Source of the DNA: Robiginitomaculum antarcticum DSM 21748
GTDB lineage: Bacteria; Pseudomonadota; Alphaproteobacteria; Caulobacterales; Maricaulaceae
Assembly (NCBI RefSeq): GCF_000365025.1
Contig: NZ_KB823011.1
Span: 637,971 to 701,970, forward strand
DNA length: 64,000 bases
Reading direction: 5' to 3'
Numbering within the stretch: the stretch's first letter is position 1; each line of letters starts with the position of its first letter. Made by a program: the position numbers and the translations under genes. The notes below the pieces were generated by a model. The model was not told the origin of the DNA and made no database searches. It saw nothing but the letters and a program-made list of their open reading frames with translations. Below, in pieces: positions 7,987-17,292 of this stretch.

Positions 7987-8013
7987 AAGCCGCCCCGCGA
8001 TTGCGAGGCGGCT
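7985..8013 (-). terminator. Terminator of the ParB operon
   Basis: AGCCGCC and GGCGGCT pair, extended by CGC/GCG after a mismatch, around a GATT loop. On the minus strand the stem is followed by TTTTAGG, so it fits as the terminator for the leftward ParB operon about 50 bases past the parB stop. It immediately follows the stop of the rightward 96-aa gene and may serve both directions. Confidence 0.65.
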
Positions 8014-8059
8014 AAATGTTCGGCAAGTTTGGAGACTATTGCACCGAACACCGCTTAAT

Positions 8060-9853
8060 TCAGGCGGCTTTGTCTGTCTCCTTTTTCTCGTCTGTCACCA
8101 TCACTTTTGATAAGGAAGCGCACTCACTTGCGGGCGGGCATGTCGCCTTGTCGATGTAATGGGTAGCCGGAACCTGCATCCATTTAGGACGCCAGTCGGG
8201 ACGAGCTTCGCGGGAGCCTTTAACGTCCAGACAGTCCCGTATAATGGCCTTTTGCACCTTACCTGTTTCGGTCAAATTGGCGTCAGCCGCCCGCTTTCCG
8301 GCAATATCTTTAACCATCGCATTGATAACGGCCTTATCGCGCAAGATGTCAAAAAACGCATCATCAGGCTCCCAAAGCGCGGTCATGTCCACTGGCACAG
8401 CATAGGTGACTGCTTCAATGATGTCCGCGTCCTTGGTCAAGCTTTCGCACATAGCGAGGGCCATCACGCGCATGACCGCCGCGTCACCGAGTTCTAAGAG
8501 CCGCGCAAAAATCTGCGCTACGCTGCCTTCTGCCAAATGCTTGGACGGGCTGTAAGGGTGGTCAAAAGGTTTAACTCCCAACAATTCATAAACCGCCTTA
8601 CGCTCGGCCTCGAAAATTACCGCGCCTTTGCTATTGGCAATGCTTATCGTAGTGGCCTCTTTGCGCGATTTGGTTGGCTGCGGGGCTACGCTCCACAGAT
8701 ATGACCCTGCAAACATATGGGCCACCGTCAATCGAAGTGCGGCCTTGGGGTGGCCTAGCAATGAGGCCCGTATCGCCGCATGACGATGCAAAGCGACATA
8801 CTCTTTCAGTGGGCCGGACATTTCTGGCTTTGAGGATTTGGACTTGGAACTCCCCTCGCCGTTATCAACACCGAGAATGGCGTCTATTTTCTTGATGTCA
8901 GATTTGGGCATAAAGCCGATATTAGGCGTAACGGTTCCGTCATGGCCTGTGGCAATGTATATTTTCCCGCCCTGCTCTTGGCTGCGCTGTCCGTGCTCAT
9001 AGCGGTCAAACCGCGTTCCGCGTTCTAAGACGACAATTTCAGTCCATCCCTGCTCTTTCCACTCACTCACGGCAGTGGCAATGGCGGCGTTTTGCAAAGG
9101 CCAGAAGGCATCAGGGTCGGCAAAATAATCCGTCTCGCCAAAGAGGTCGGTTATAATTGTCCCGTCAAAATCCGCCACATTGAATAGAGCGCATTCCGTG
9201 CTAATTTGCGCTCCGCCTGTTAGCCATTCTTTGAGATTATGACCTTGGGGGGCGTAAGTTTCTCCGTGAAACAGTTCAAGCCATTTGGCTTGTTGGTCAG
9301 GCGTCGCCAAGGTCAAGGCTTCCAAAGTAGGTTGCCGAATTTTGTCGTCGTCAAATAAAGACAGAATTTCAGGTAAAAGGTTGGCAAGTGCCAAAACCCG
9401 CCTGACCGACTTAGCAGGTATAGCAAAAACCTGCGCAATTTCGTCCACATCTTTGCCGCTATCGGCGAGGCCTTTATAAGCCCCAAATTGCTCCAACATT
9501 GTCGCCGGAACCCGCGCAATATTTTCCAAGAGTGAGGCCTCCCGCGCTGATTTCGCGTTGCCGCTCTCCATTACTATGCAAGGCGCGATTTGTGCCGCTC
9601 CTGTCTCCTTGGCTTTCTTTTTGAGCGCGAATAAACGGCGGCGTCCGGCGATTACGCCCCATCCCTTGCCTTCTTTACGAACAAGCATGGATTGATTGAT
9701 ACCTTTATCCAATACGCTCGGATAAATATCATCAATATTAGGCGAGTTTTTGCCGTACCTCATATTTAGCTTGCTGACGTGCATATCAGCAATCGGCAGC
9801 ATTTTAACCTCACAGGCGAGGCTTTTGGTTTTTCTAGTTTTTACTTTCGTCAT
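8060..9853 (-). CDS. parB: ParB/RepB/Spo0J-family partition-like protein
   Basis: A 597-residue protein with an N-terminal ParB/Sulfiredoxin-fold domain at about 15-110. The visible box is PIADMHVSKLNMRYG, then GINQSMLVRKEGKGWGVIAGRRRLFAL, then EASLLENIARVPATMLEQFGAY. A helix-turn-helix follows (DVDEIAQVFAIPAKSVRRVLALANL). The long C-terminal region (about 200-597) is typical of the large ParB-like proteins of conjugative elements rather than chromosomal ParB (about 300 residues). No ParA lies beside it, so true partition is not assured; a regulatory or nuclease role is possible. Its ATG overlaps the upstream stop by four bases, and it is the last gene of a five-gene coupled operon with ArdA. 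Confidence 0.85.
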   Translation of the reverse strand: MTKVKTRKTKSLACEVKMLPIADMHVSKLNMRYGKNSPNIDDIYPSVLDKGINQSMLVRKEGKGWGVIAGRRRLFALKKKAKETGAAQIAPCIVMESGNAKSAREASLLENIARVPATMLEQFGAYKGLADSGKDVDEIAQVFAIPAKSVRRVLALANLLPEILSLFDDDKIRQPTLEALTLATPDQQAKWLELFHGETYAPQGHNLKEWLTGGAQISTECALFNVADFDGTIITDLFGETDYFADPDAFWPLQNAAIATAVSEWKEQGWTEIVVLERGTRFDRYEHGQRSQEQGGKIYIATGHDGTVTPNIGFMPKSDIKKIDAILGVDNGEGSSKSKSSKPEMSGPLKEYVALHRHAAIRASLLGHPKAALRLTVAHMFAGSYLWSVAPQPTKSRKEATTISIANSKGAVIFEAERKAVYELLGVKPFDHPYSPSKHLAEGSVAQIFARLLELGDAAVMRVMALAMCESLTKDADIIEAVTYAVPVDMTALWEPDDAFFDILRDKAVINAMVKDIAGKRAADANLTETGKVQKAIIRDCLDVKGSREARPDWRPKWMQVPATHYIDKATCPPASECASLSKVMVTDEKKETDKAA

Positions 9854-10089
9854 TTGGAAGTCTCCAATTTTGCGATGAGGTCACAAAGGTCTATCTGCGA
9901 ACGAGCCACCTCATCAAAAAGGCCGATGTCGCAAGATTTCTGAGGCGCATTCAGGTTCGGACCTAAAGAAGGGCCAGCAACCATCGGATGCGTTGTTCGG
10001 GCTGTCAGTTTTTCGCGCATTGTCACGGGGCAAACGCCATCAATCAGGGTCTGCTCTCCCACCTCTGTGGGTTCGGGTTTAAAGGTCAC
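9850..10089 (-). CDS. Hypothetical 79-aa protein in ArdA-ParB operon
   Basis: A short protein with no recognised domain. It contains GVCPVTMREKLTARTTHPMVAGP in its first half and a helical SQIDLCDLIAKLETSK end. ATGA overlaps on both sides join it to the 156-aa gene and parB, so it is expected to be translated. The gene has normal coupling but no visible function. Confidence 0.6.
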   Translation of the reverse strand: MTFKPEPTEVGEQTLIDGVCPVTMREKLTARTTHPMVAGPSLGPNLNAPQKSCDIGLFDEVARSQIDLCDLIAKLETSK

Positions 10090-10556
10090 GCGCTGGCCTC
10101 GGAGAGTATTTTGAGTTGCCGCGTCTGTTCGGCCTTGGCCACGATTATCGCCTCGCCGAGCAAGTCATTAGCGGCCTCGGTCAGATAGGCATTGTCGCTA
10201 TTCGGAAAATTCGCCTCAATGCCCCATAGACTCGCGGCGTGGTCGGTTAGGCTTATGTCGCCGATGGTCACCGATAAGATAACGCCGCAAAAAAACCACT
10301 CGCCCGCTGTCCAAGCCGCCATGGTAGCTTCGGCCTTCCCTTGAGCTTTGGCAAAACGATCCCGAAAACCATTTCCTGGGCCGATGAATCCCGCGTCATC
10401 TTTATACAGGCTCGGCCAAAATCCGTCTTGCCGCTCGTCGGGCGCGTCCGCGCAATCATCATGAGCTATGCGGGCGGTCACGGTAAAGGCTCCGACCTCG
10501 CAAGACAGGCTATCGCCAAGACAGACAAAGCCCTCGAATTTTTCCGCGAAGGTCAT
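10086..10556 (-). CDS. Hypothetical 156-aa protein in ArdA-ParB operon
   Basis: A soluble, acidic protein. It begins MTFAEKFEGFVCLGDSLSCEVGAF with a beta-rich first third (FTVTARIAHDD) and a central AWTAGEWFFCGVILSVTIGD. It closes with a helical region rich in Ala (NDLLGEAIIVAKAEQTRQL). Four-base ATGA overlaps link it to both neighbours. Proteins of this kind are common passengers between ardA and parB in such elements; I do not recognise a named family. Confidence 0.6.
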   Translation of the reverse strand: MTFAEKFEGFVCLGDSLSCEVGAFTVTARIAHDDCADAPDERQDGFWPSLYKDDAGFIGPGNGFRDRFAKAQGKAEATMAAWTAGEWFFCGVILSVTIGDISLTDHAASLWGIEANFPNSDNAYLTEAANDLLGEAIIVAKAEQTRQLKILSEASA

Positions 10557-10762
10557 TGCGCCCTGCGCATTTCAAAACCTTCGGTGCTGCATAGTCCAAT
10601 GAGGCGGCTGACCTCGTTGACATTCAAGTCGTCGCCGATTTGGCAATATATTGACGCCTGACGGAGGGCTTTCCCGTTGCGGGTCTTGACCACATGCAAC
10701 CACCGATAAGGGCCGCGTCCATCTTCTCTGGGTTTAACTTGGTAACAGGCCATGACTACCAC
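10553..10762 (-). CDS. Hypothetical 69-aa protein next to ArdA
   Basis: A small protein with PYRWLHVVKTRNGKALRQAS and GDDLNVNEVSRLIGLCSTEGF. No domain is recognised. The frame overlaps the end of ardA by seven bases; an internal ATG at 10753 is an alternative start. It is translationally coupled downstream through an ATGA overlap. Confidence 0.5.
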   Translation of the reverse strand: MVVMACYQVKPREDGRGPYRWLHVVKTRNGKALRQASIYCQIGDDLNVNEVSRLIGLCSTEGFEMRRAQ

Positions 10763-11349
10763 GCCCCAAAAATGTGGACTTGCTCAAAGCCTGTCTCAAT
10801 TATGAAAATATCGCCCGAATTTTCCCAATCTCGACTCATGCTTTTATAGTCGATATAAAATTCAAGACTCTCTGGGATTTTGGGGCCGCAATCCTCGGTG
10901 CACTCGCGCGCGTAATCTTCGAGGGTTTCATATTGGCCGTGATAATGCTCTAGGGCTTTACGGGCATCGTTCAAGTCAGAGCCGTAATGCTCTAAGAGTT
11001 TGCCGCCTAATTCTTCGTGTTCTTCAATAAACTTGGCGATTGCCGCAACGCTCTCGAAAGACTCCCATTCGGAAAGGCTCGCGCCTTCAAAACCTTCATA
11101 GTCGTGGATTGCCCATTCCTCGGCGTCAGGCTCCGGCGAGTCGGCAAGCATGGCTTTTGTTTCATCCCAGATATGAGACTCGCCAAGCGCGGCGTCTATC
11201 CATCTACCGTGCAGGTGGCCGCAATTATAAGCGGCAAGGCAAGCGACATAAATTCGGATGGTGGAAACCGTAGGTTTGTGAAAATTTGGCAAATAGCCAA
11301 ATGGCACGAAAGGGGCCGGAATCGGGGTCTGGGATTGGCGCGGGGTCAT
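10756..11349 (-). CDS. ardA: Antirestriction protein ArdA
   Basis: The 197-residue protein carries the ArdA core. It opens STIRIYVACLAAYNCGHLHGRWIDA (about 29-53), followed by the acidic EEWAIHDYEGFEGASLSEWESFESVAAIAKFIEEH. ArdA is an elongated DNA mimic that binds and blocks type I restriction enzymes, protecting plasmid DNA on entry into a new host. The very acidic composition and length fit. GGAG lies about eight bases before the ATG. It heads the five-gene operon ending in parB. ArdA genes usually sit in the leading region close to oriT, which makes the non-coding DNA just upstream interesting. Confidence 0.88.
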   Translation of the reverse strand: MTPRQSQTPIPAPFVPFGYLPNFHKPTVSTIRIYVACLAAYNCGHLHGRWIDAALGESHIWDETKAMLADSPEPDAEEWAIHDYEGFEGASLSEWESFESVAAIAKFIEEHEELGGKLLEHYGSDLNDARKALEHYHGQYETLEDYARECTEDCGPKIPESLEFYIDYKSMSRDWENSGDIFIIETGFEQVHIFGAW

Positions 11350-11855
11350 CGGTTTGTCTCCAATGCCGCCCCAAGAATTGGGCGCGCCGCGCCCAGCACT
11401 TGGACGCGAACGCGTTCCCCCCGCAGGGGGGCGGGGGGAGCGGCAAGGAGGCCAGACAGGCGAAGGGTAAAAAGACCGGGCGCAAGGGCTTTGGTAGGAC
11501 GGCTAAAACGCATTCAAAACGACATGGCACCAAGGCCCTTGCGGCTGGGCTGCCCTTCGGCAGACTGGTCGTCCGCTCCCCCTGTCCCCCGAGGATGGGA
11601 ACTCACCTTCAATGCCGGCGCGCCCGCGCGCCGCTTACCGCCGCAGCGTGAGCAGCGGAGCGCCAGCCGAACGTCAGTGAGGGAAGGATCAAAGCCCGAA
11701 AGGTGGAGACTTGGCTTGCCAAGGCTCCATTCACGCGAGCTCGGCACTGCGCCTTCGCAGGGAGGCGTCCTAATGTTGATGATAAAGTGCGTAGGTATGC
11801 ATGAAACAAACCTGTCTTAGTTAGACTTGCTCATGGATATTATATAAGAAGACCT
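11350..11855. other. GC-rich structured non-coding stretch at backbone/PUL border
   Basis: No gene is convincing in either direction; the overlapping open frames here are low-complexity and Arg/Pro/Gly-rich. Visible structures include CCCAA/TTGGG around GAA near 11370, GGGCG/CGCCC at about 11390, a C6-GCA-G6 hairpin at about 11418-11432, and CTTGGC/GCCAAG near 11712. The leftward ardA operon starts at one end and the rightward FGE gene at the other, so promoters for both must lie here. Composition changes from GC-rich to AT-rich near 11.8 kb, marking the backbone/cargo border. Confidence 0.5.
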
Positions 11856-12740
11856 ATGAAGTACTTATACATTGTCGCTCTTAGTATCTGCATAGCTAAC
11901 TGTTCTCCTCAGAAGACCCCAGCTACCACAAAAACTTGTTTGGGCAAAATTTCCACGACAGTACAAATAGAAGGCGCTCGGACAATCATTGGCAGCAATA
12001 TGTTTTACCCCGAAGAAAGGGAAAGGTCGGTTCAGTTCAGCAGTTTCGACATCGACACGACGGAAGTAACCAATCAGATGTTTACCAAATTTGTGTCAGA
12101 GACTGGATACGTAACAACGGCCGAAAAACCACAAGCCGGATTCAATACAGCTGGCGGGGCCGTATTTAAACAACCGACTGCCAAAAATCTAAATTGGTGG
12201 CAATTTGTTGAAGGCGCGAACTGGCGTGCTCCCGAAGGGCCAGGATCCTCTATTAAGGACAGAGGCTTTGAACCAGTTGTGCAAGTATCTTTTGAAGATG
12301 CCCAAGCCTATGCCAAGTGGAAGGGTCGCGATCTACCGAGTGAAGGACAATGGGAATTTGCAGCCCGTGCTAATGATACCACGGAATTCGTCTGGGGCGA
12401 CGAACGCGCACCCGAGGGACAAGAGATGGCAAATAGTTGGCAAGGCGCTTTTCCTATACAGAACACTCTAAAAGATGGTTATCAATTGCGGGCACCTGTT
12501 GGATGTTATCCGCCGAATGACTACGGGTTATACGACATGATCGGAAATGTCTGGGAATGGACAAAAACCCCGTATAGCCCACAAGACCAAAATCCAGTAT
12601 ATGCCATAAAGGGAGGTTCATTCTTGTGCGCTCCAAATTTTTGCGCGCGATATAGAGCCCCTGCCAGGCAACCCCAAGAAGGTGATTTTTCGACTAATCA
12701 CATTGGTTTTAGAACTGTTAGCAAAGAGGTTTCAAATTAG
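11856..12740 (+). CDS. Formylglycine-generating enzyme, lipoprotein form
   Basis: FGE oxidises the Cys of the sulfatase C-x-P-x-R motif to formylglycine, which the S1 sulfatases need. The product is 294 residues with a lipoprotein signal (MKYLYIVALSICIANCS, Cys16). The FGE-sulfatase domain covers about 35-290. It has DIDTTEVTNQMFTKFV, VVQVSFEDAQAYAKWKGRDLPSEGQWEFAAR, MIGNVWEWT, and the C-terminal KGGSFLC-APNFC. The two Cys, 258 and 263, are four residues apart like the copper-binding pair of aerobic FGE, and NHIGFR follows. With five sulfatases downstream, a role in their maturation is clear. The signal peptide implies maturation after export, on the periplasmic side. It stands alone, at the boundary with the conjugative backbone. 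Confidence 0.85.
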   Translation: MKYLYIVALSICIANCSPQKTPATTKTCLGKISTTVQIEGARTIIGSNMFYPEERERSVQFSSFDIDTTEVTNQMFTKFVSETGYVTTAEKPQAGFNTAGGAVFKQPTAKNLNWWQFVEGANWRAPEGPGSSIKDRGFEPVVQVSFEDAQAYAKWKGRDLPSEGQWEFAARANDTTEFVWGDERAPEGQEMANSWQGAFPIQNTLKDGYQLRAPVGCYPPNDYGLYDMIGNVWEWTKTPYSPQDQNPVYAIKGGSFLCAPNFCARYRAPARQPQEGDFSTNHIGFRTVSKEVSN

Positions 12741-12821
12741 ATATGCGTGTTGCTTCGCAATACTTCTGTATAACGAGTGCTAATTTACCAACTTATAAGA
12801 AGACAGACAGGGCAATCTAAT

Positions 12822-15581
12822 TCACCCAAATGCATCATAGCTATGGGTGATTGCAATTGAAATTTGCCGAACAAGCGCCGCTCCGCGCGTCATCGGCTTG
12901 ATGACGGTCTCGGCAATATGCGGGAACCCTCCCATCTTCGACGATTGGACGTCCGACTTTTCAATGAGTTGATCGACCCAATCATTAGATTGCTTTTGTG
13001 ATGGATAAGCACTTTGCAAATCATGCACAATTGAATCGATTTGGAAGCTTTGTAAACGTTGCAAGATATCCAGTTGAGACACGCCGTTCTCATTATAAGC
13101 AGGGAGTTCTGTCGCCAATATCAACATTTTCATGATCACGGCGAGGCGCAAAGCATGGAGAATTTTGAGGTTCTGGTCATCATCTGATCGCTCGACGCCC
13201 ATGACACGGGCACTCTCAAACATATCGATCCGAAGACTGTTGGCCAGATCGGTTATTTGGGATCGCCATTCAGACGTTTTGAGAGTTTCCGATACTTGGA
13301 GGCATTTTTCGGACAATGCGGGCTCATTCCCTGACAAGGCCCGGCTGATCCAAAATCCCGGATCAAACAAGCGGCCATAGCCCGTCAAAATCGAAATGTT
13401 CGCGCGTTTAGATGCGGTGGTAGCCAGCGTGAAAAGAGACCGCGCCCGGTCCGAATTTTCCATCAATGACGAAAACTTCTCAGGGTCAATTCCGGCTGCG
13501 CGGCCAAGTCCGTAGAAGACATTTGCGGGCGTTCCGAATTGCTGCAAGATCGCATTGTGGGGAATGGCGCGAATCTGCCTCGGGTCAAAAGTTTCGGTTT
13601 TGCCGTCACTCGACGCACGTTTCACCGCCCGCGACCCTGTTGGAACTAATAGATTTTGACCAAATCCGCCCAACAGATTCACATAATCAGGATTATTATA
13701 AAGCGCTTCTTGCTCAGCTGAAAGCGTACGGAACACGTCCCAAGAGAAATCTCTATCTGTATAGAAGGGGTCGTCCTGCGCCTTGGAGCGATCAGCATGT
13801 CTTGCGGCAATAATTGAGGCCACACTTGCATGTGCCAAGGCGTCGGTTTGGAACCACAGAAATCCATCTCCGCCCTGAAAACTGGTTTCATGACAGAGCG
13901 GCACGTGCGCGTCTTCATACTGACTGACCGCCCAAGGACTCATCACATAATCAATGCGGTCTTTCAGGTCTCCGGGATGTCCGCCGCGCCCCATGCCCTC
14001 GCCGTGGGTGTTGAAGACAATGGCTGTGACATCCGTCAGGCCGCGCTTGCCCAGCGCAGACGCTAGGTGAGATTGTAAGCGCTCAATAGCTAGGGTCGCC
14101 GGGAGCTGGCCCATAAAGCGGCCCGCATCCGAAAACCCGGTTTGGATCGCGAAGACGCCGCGGCGTTCCACATAGTCCCGATACACAGGATTATCGAGCA
14201 TCTTACTTATAATACGCCCGCCATTATTTAGCGCTTCTGCTGTTTCAAACAAAGGCGAAATATCCAGATGATCTTGCAAACCATACAGCCGCGCGAGGTA
14301 TAACATGCCAAGCGGAATAAGACTATCTTCGCACTCAGCAATTAACATGCGGATCGGCGTTTCTTCGTCGATATATTTGTGGATTTGCGCGACCAGCATC
14401 ATCTGTTGGTGAGCCGTGTTTTTCTCAAGCTCCAACGCCGCAAAATTGACTTGCAGCGGCTTCACTTTACGGGTCATTTCTGATGCCCGCTGCAAAAGCG
14501 TGCGCGTATCACTGCCCGTATCGCGAATGCCAAAGGCTGCGCGCACGCCGTTGATAACATGGCGAGAATTCAAGCGGAAATGAATCCGAGCTGTGCCAAG
14601 ACCGAACGTACGTATGCTTGAGCGCAAGACAAGCAAATCCCGCTGGACGCTCTGCGATCCAGCTTCTTTGATCGCCTGTTCTATGAGCGGATACAGGGAT
14701 TTAGTTGACCGAATACGGCGCTCTGAATCCCGGGTCAGATTATTGGCCGCAGCAATCAGGCTCTCCGGATCATGCATATCCTCTTTGAAGAGCGTTAAGT
14801 CCCTCTCCGTGCTTTCGCAGGCGTGAGTTAGGCGTTTTTTTAGCTCGGCTAATGCGGCGGTAGGTTCAGTTTTAATCGCTTCGATTGACTTACGGTATCG
14901 GCAAAGTTGCTCATACTTTTCGGAAAGACGAAGGCGAATGGCATCTGCCCAGCCAATATCCGTCCGACCATCAATGTCGTACCCGACCCAGCTATAGACT
15001 TTCGCCAAACAGGGCGTGAGTTCGGCCCACTGATCTGGAAATTTTTCGGCGGCGACGTCCAGAACAACGGCATTCACTTTCGCAAGAGCCTGTTGAATTC
15101 TCAGGATCGCCGATTGTGTATCGACATGTTCTTCCTGCAGTGTTGGAGCGCTCTTTTGCAAGAACGGAAGTGTTTTTAGGTGCTCTGTCTGCTTCCCGCA
15201 TTCGCCAGACCCCGCCGTGGCAATCTCGCCAAGCGTGTCGCGAACTTCGGATGAAAGAGAAAATGTCGGGTGAGCCGTTAAGACGATGCCTTGCCCGGCC
15301 GACTCGGCCCAAGATTTGAACGCGTCAAATCCCGCTTCAGCTTTTGAGACAGCATGCACCCGAATAATATCATTGATATCAGGTTCTGGACGAACGCCGG
15401 CACGGTAATGCAAACGCCGGGCCCGGCGAATTGCACTTTCATCCGAGATGGATTTTACAAGGGATTCAATATCTCTGAACGCAATGCTGCGCTCTTCAAC
15501 AGCTTTTGAAATATCATAGGCCAGCAGCTTAACTGGATTGGACTGCGGATCGCTATCGATCCGGCTTTCATGATGTTTCAA
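12822..15581 (-). CDS. Divergent phosphoenolpyruvate carboxylase-like protein
   Basis: The 919-residue protein has PEPC length and motif order. GIVLTAHPTFSLS (His104) is followed by GFSDAGRFMGQLPATLAIERL, THGEGMGRGGHPG, GGFGQNLLVPTGSRAVKR, and IRAIPHNAILQQFGTPANVFYGLGRA. PEPC converts PEP and bicarbonate to oxaloacetate. Several hallmark residues differ: TAHPTE reads TAHPTF, HGRGG reads HGEGMGRGG, the Lys of the YSDSxKDAG motif is absent, and the C-terminus lacks the usual RNTG. So it may be a diverged PEPC class or a non-carboxylating relative. It is convergent with the FGE gene and transcribed with the same polarity as the downstream sulfatase. In the locus it could feed oxaloacetate while growth on galactose supplies PEP. 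Confidence 0.7.
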   Translation of the reverse strand: MKHHESRIDSDPQSNPVKLLAYDISKAVEERSIAFRDIESLVKSISDESAIRRARRLHYRAGVRPEPDINDIIRVHAVSKAEAGFDAFKSWAESAGQGIVLTAHPTFSLSSEVRDTLGEIATAGSGECGKQTEHLKTLPFLQKSAPTLQEEHVDTQSAILRIQQALAKVNAVVLDVAAEKFPDQWAELTPCLAKVYSWVGYDIDGRTDIGWADAIRLRLSEKYEQLCRYRKSIEAIKTEPTAALAELKKRLTHACESTERDLTLFKEDMHDPESLIAAANNLTRDSERRIRSTKSLYPLIEQAIKEAGSQSVQRDLLVLRSSIRTFGLGTARIHFRLNSRHVINGVRAAFGIRDTGSDTRTLLQRASEMTRKVKPLQVNFAALELEKNTAHQQMMLVAQIHKYIDEETPIRMLIAECEDSLIPLGMLYLARLYGLQDHLDISPLFETAEALNNGGRIISKMLDNPVYRDYVERRGVFAIQTGFSDAGRFMGQLPATLAIERLQSHLASALGKRGLTDVTAIVFNTHGEGMGRGGHPGDLKDRIDYVMSPWAVSQYEDAHVPLCHETSFQGGDGFLWFQTDALAHASVASIIAARHADRSKAQDDPFYTDRDFSWDVFRTLSAEQEALYNNPDYVNLLGGFGQNLLVPTGSRAVKRASSDGKTETFDPRQIRAIPHNAILQQFGTPANVFYGLGRAAGIDPEKFSSLMENSDRARSLFTLATTASKRANISILTGYGRLFDPGFWISRALSGNEPALSEKCLQVSETLKTSEWRSQITDLANSLRIDMFESARVMGVERSDDDQNLKILHALRLAVIMKMLILATELPAYNENGVSQLDILQRLQSFQIDSIVHDLQSAYPSQKQSNDWVDQLIEKSDVQSSKMGGFPHIAETVIKPMTRGAALVRQISIAITHSYDAFG

Positions 15582-15726
15582 ATCACTGGATAGAGTTTCG
15601 AGCCATTCAGCTTCTGTTTTGCGGCGGGCGATATCAGATCCTTATAAAAATTTGGCCATGACCATCGGGATAATAGGCGAATTAGGGACTTTGATTTATT
15701 GAAATGGAAGTATTTCATTACGGCTA

Positions 15727-17292
15727 TTATCGGATTCCGGCAACCATGAGCTTTTCTAGTTCGGCTTGCAGGATCTTGACCTTAGAGGCATTTTCCGGCG
15801 CAATATTTTCCGTTTCTCCGGGGTCAACGGATAAATCGTAAAGCTGCGGTTCAAAGGAAAGTCCCGACTCGACGCCTTTGCGAGCGAGAAACTTAGGGTT
15901 CTTTTTGCCCTTCGGCGCTGGGGCGATATATTTTAAGTTCCCCTTTCGAAGAGCCACTGCCGCAACAGCCTCATAAAATAATGTGTCGCGCGCTTTGTCG
16001 GTCAGGCCCAGCAAAGCAGGAAGAATATTTTGGCTATCCACAGCCTCGCCCGCGACGAGATCGTGCCCCTGTATTGCCGCCAGTGAAGCATATAGGTCTG
16101 TTTGAGATATAAGGGCCCCGCTGACGCGGCTATCAATCATCCCCGGCCAATAGGCTATTGTGGGAACACGTGTACCGGCCTCATAAATACTATATTTAGC
16201 GCCACGGTACGGACCGCCGGGGTTGTGATTGCCCAGTTTCTCGACCGCACCATCTTCGTATCCATCATTCAGAATCGGACCGTTATCACTCGTAAAAATA
16301 ATCAGTGTTTCATTAGCAATACCAAGAACTTCCAGCTCATTGATAATTTGCCCTGTCATCCAATCCATCTGGACAATTGCATCACCGCGCCACCCCATAT
16401 CGCTTTGACCTTTAAATCTTGGGTGAGGCAAACGCGGGACATGGATGTCGTGGAAGCTGTAAAATAGAAAGAACGGATTATCCTTATTCTTTCGAATAAA
16501 TTCGACGCTTTTTTCGGTAAAGACATCAGGAAATTCTTCATCAACCCAGAGAGCCTTCTCGCCGCCCCCCATATAGCCAATACGCGAAATTCCATTAACG
16601 ATTGTTTTGCTGTGCCCAGGGTCAGCAGCATAGCGTAACAAGTCAGGGTTTTCTTGGCCTGTCTGGCGCTCTCCGACTTTATTGCGGTAGTCGACAACAA
16701 TAGGGTCATTGCTATCGGCATCGACAACTTTATGCCCCTCCAGATAAACAGTAGGGACACGATCTCCTGTTGCTGGCATAAGGAAAGAATAATCAAATCC
16801 AATTTCCAACGGGCCTGGTTTAACGCTGTCGTTCCAATCGACATTCCCATCACCTAGCCCCAAATGCCATTTCCCCACGACACCCGTTGTGTACCCAACT
16901 TTTTGGAGCATAGACGGCAAGGTCGGTTTACCAGGCTGTATGAGGGCCGGAGCATCACCCGGTAAAACACGAGCATTGTTGCGGAAAGCATATTCGCCCG
17001 TCAATAGTGAGTAGCGTGACGGCGTACACGTCGCGGCGGATGAATGAGCGTCAGTAAACCGAACGCCGCCATTGGCCATTTTATCTACATTCGGCGTTCT
17101 TACGCCAATAGCGCCGTAACTCCCGAGGTCTCCGTAACCCAAATCATCAATGTAAATGATAATGATGTTGGGCTTCGCTAAGTCGGATATTTGCCGCCTT
17201 TCAGTCGTCTGATTTTGACAAGAAACCAACGCTGAACACAGCAATACTGAAAAACATACCCCTAATGCTTTATACATAACCAGTCTCATCAT
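15727..17292 (-). CDS. S1-family sulfatase, lipoprotein (C-T-P-S-R)
   Basis: A 521-residue formylglycine sulfatase with a lipoprotein signal (lipobox ALVSC, Cys25). The active-site box is C89-T-P-S-R, followed by LLTGEY. The metal residues are in IIYIDDLGYGDLG (Asp49, Asp50) and FTSDNGPI; GKWHLG gives the Lys and His. The C-terminal LYDLSVDPGETENIA is typical. It resembles arylsulfatase A-like enzymes and probably removes a sulfate ester from carrageenan fragments in the periplasm; which position is unknown. The start overlaps the GH110 stop (ATGA), so the two are a pair. ATG at 17277 is an alternative start. Confidence 0.88.
   Translation of the reverse strand: MMRLVMYKALGVCFSVLLCSALVSCQNQTTERRQISDLAKPNIIIIYIDDLGYGDLGSYGAIGVRTPNVDKMANGGVRFTDAHSSAATCTPSRYSLLTGEYAFRNNARVLPGDAPALIQPGKPTLPSMLQKVGYTTGVVGKWHLGLGDGNVDWNDSVKPGPLEIGFDYSFLMPATGDRVPTVYLEGHKVVDADSNDPIVVDYRNKVGERQTGQENPDLLRYAADPGHSKTIVNGISRIGYMGGGEKALWVDEEFPDVFTEKSVEFIRKNKDNPFFLFYSFHDIHVPRLPHPRFKGQSDMGWRGDAIVQMDWMTGQIINELEVLGIANETLIIFTSDNGPILNDGYEDGAVEKLGNHNPGGPYRGAKYSIYEAGTRVPTIAYWPGMIDSRVSGALISQTDLYASLAAIQGHDLVAGEAVDSQNILPALLGLTDKARDTLFYEAVAAVALRKGNLKYIAPAPKGKKNPKFLARKGVESGLSFEPQLYDLSVDPGETENIAPENASKVKILQAELEKLMVAGIR

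Noticed and set aside
11017..11820. Plus-strand 267-codon ORF across ardA and the GC-rich border
   Set aside because: It is antisense to ardA and then runs through Arg/Pro-rich low-complexity sequence, as expected for an open frame in GC-rich DNA.
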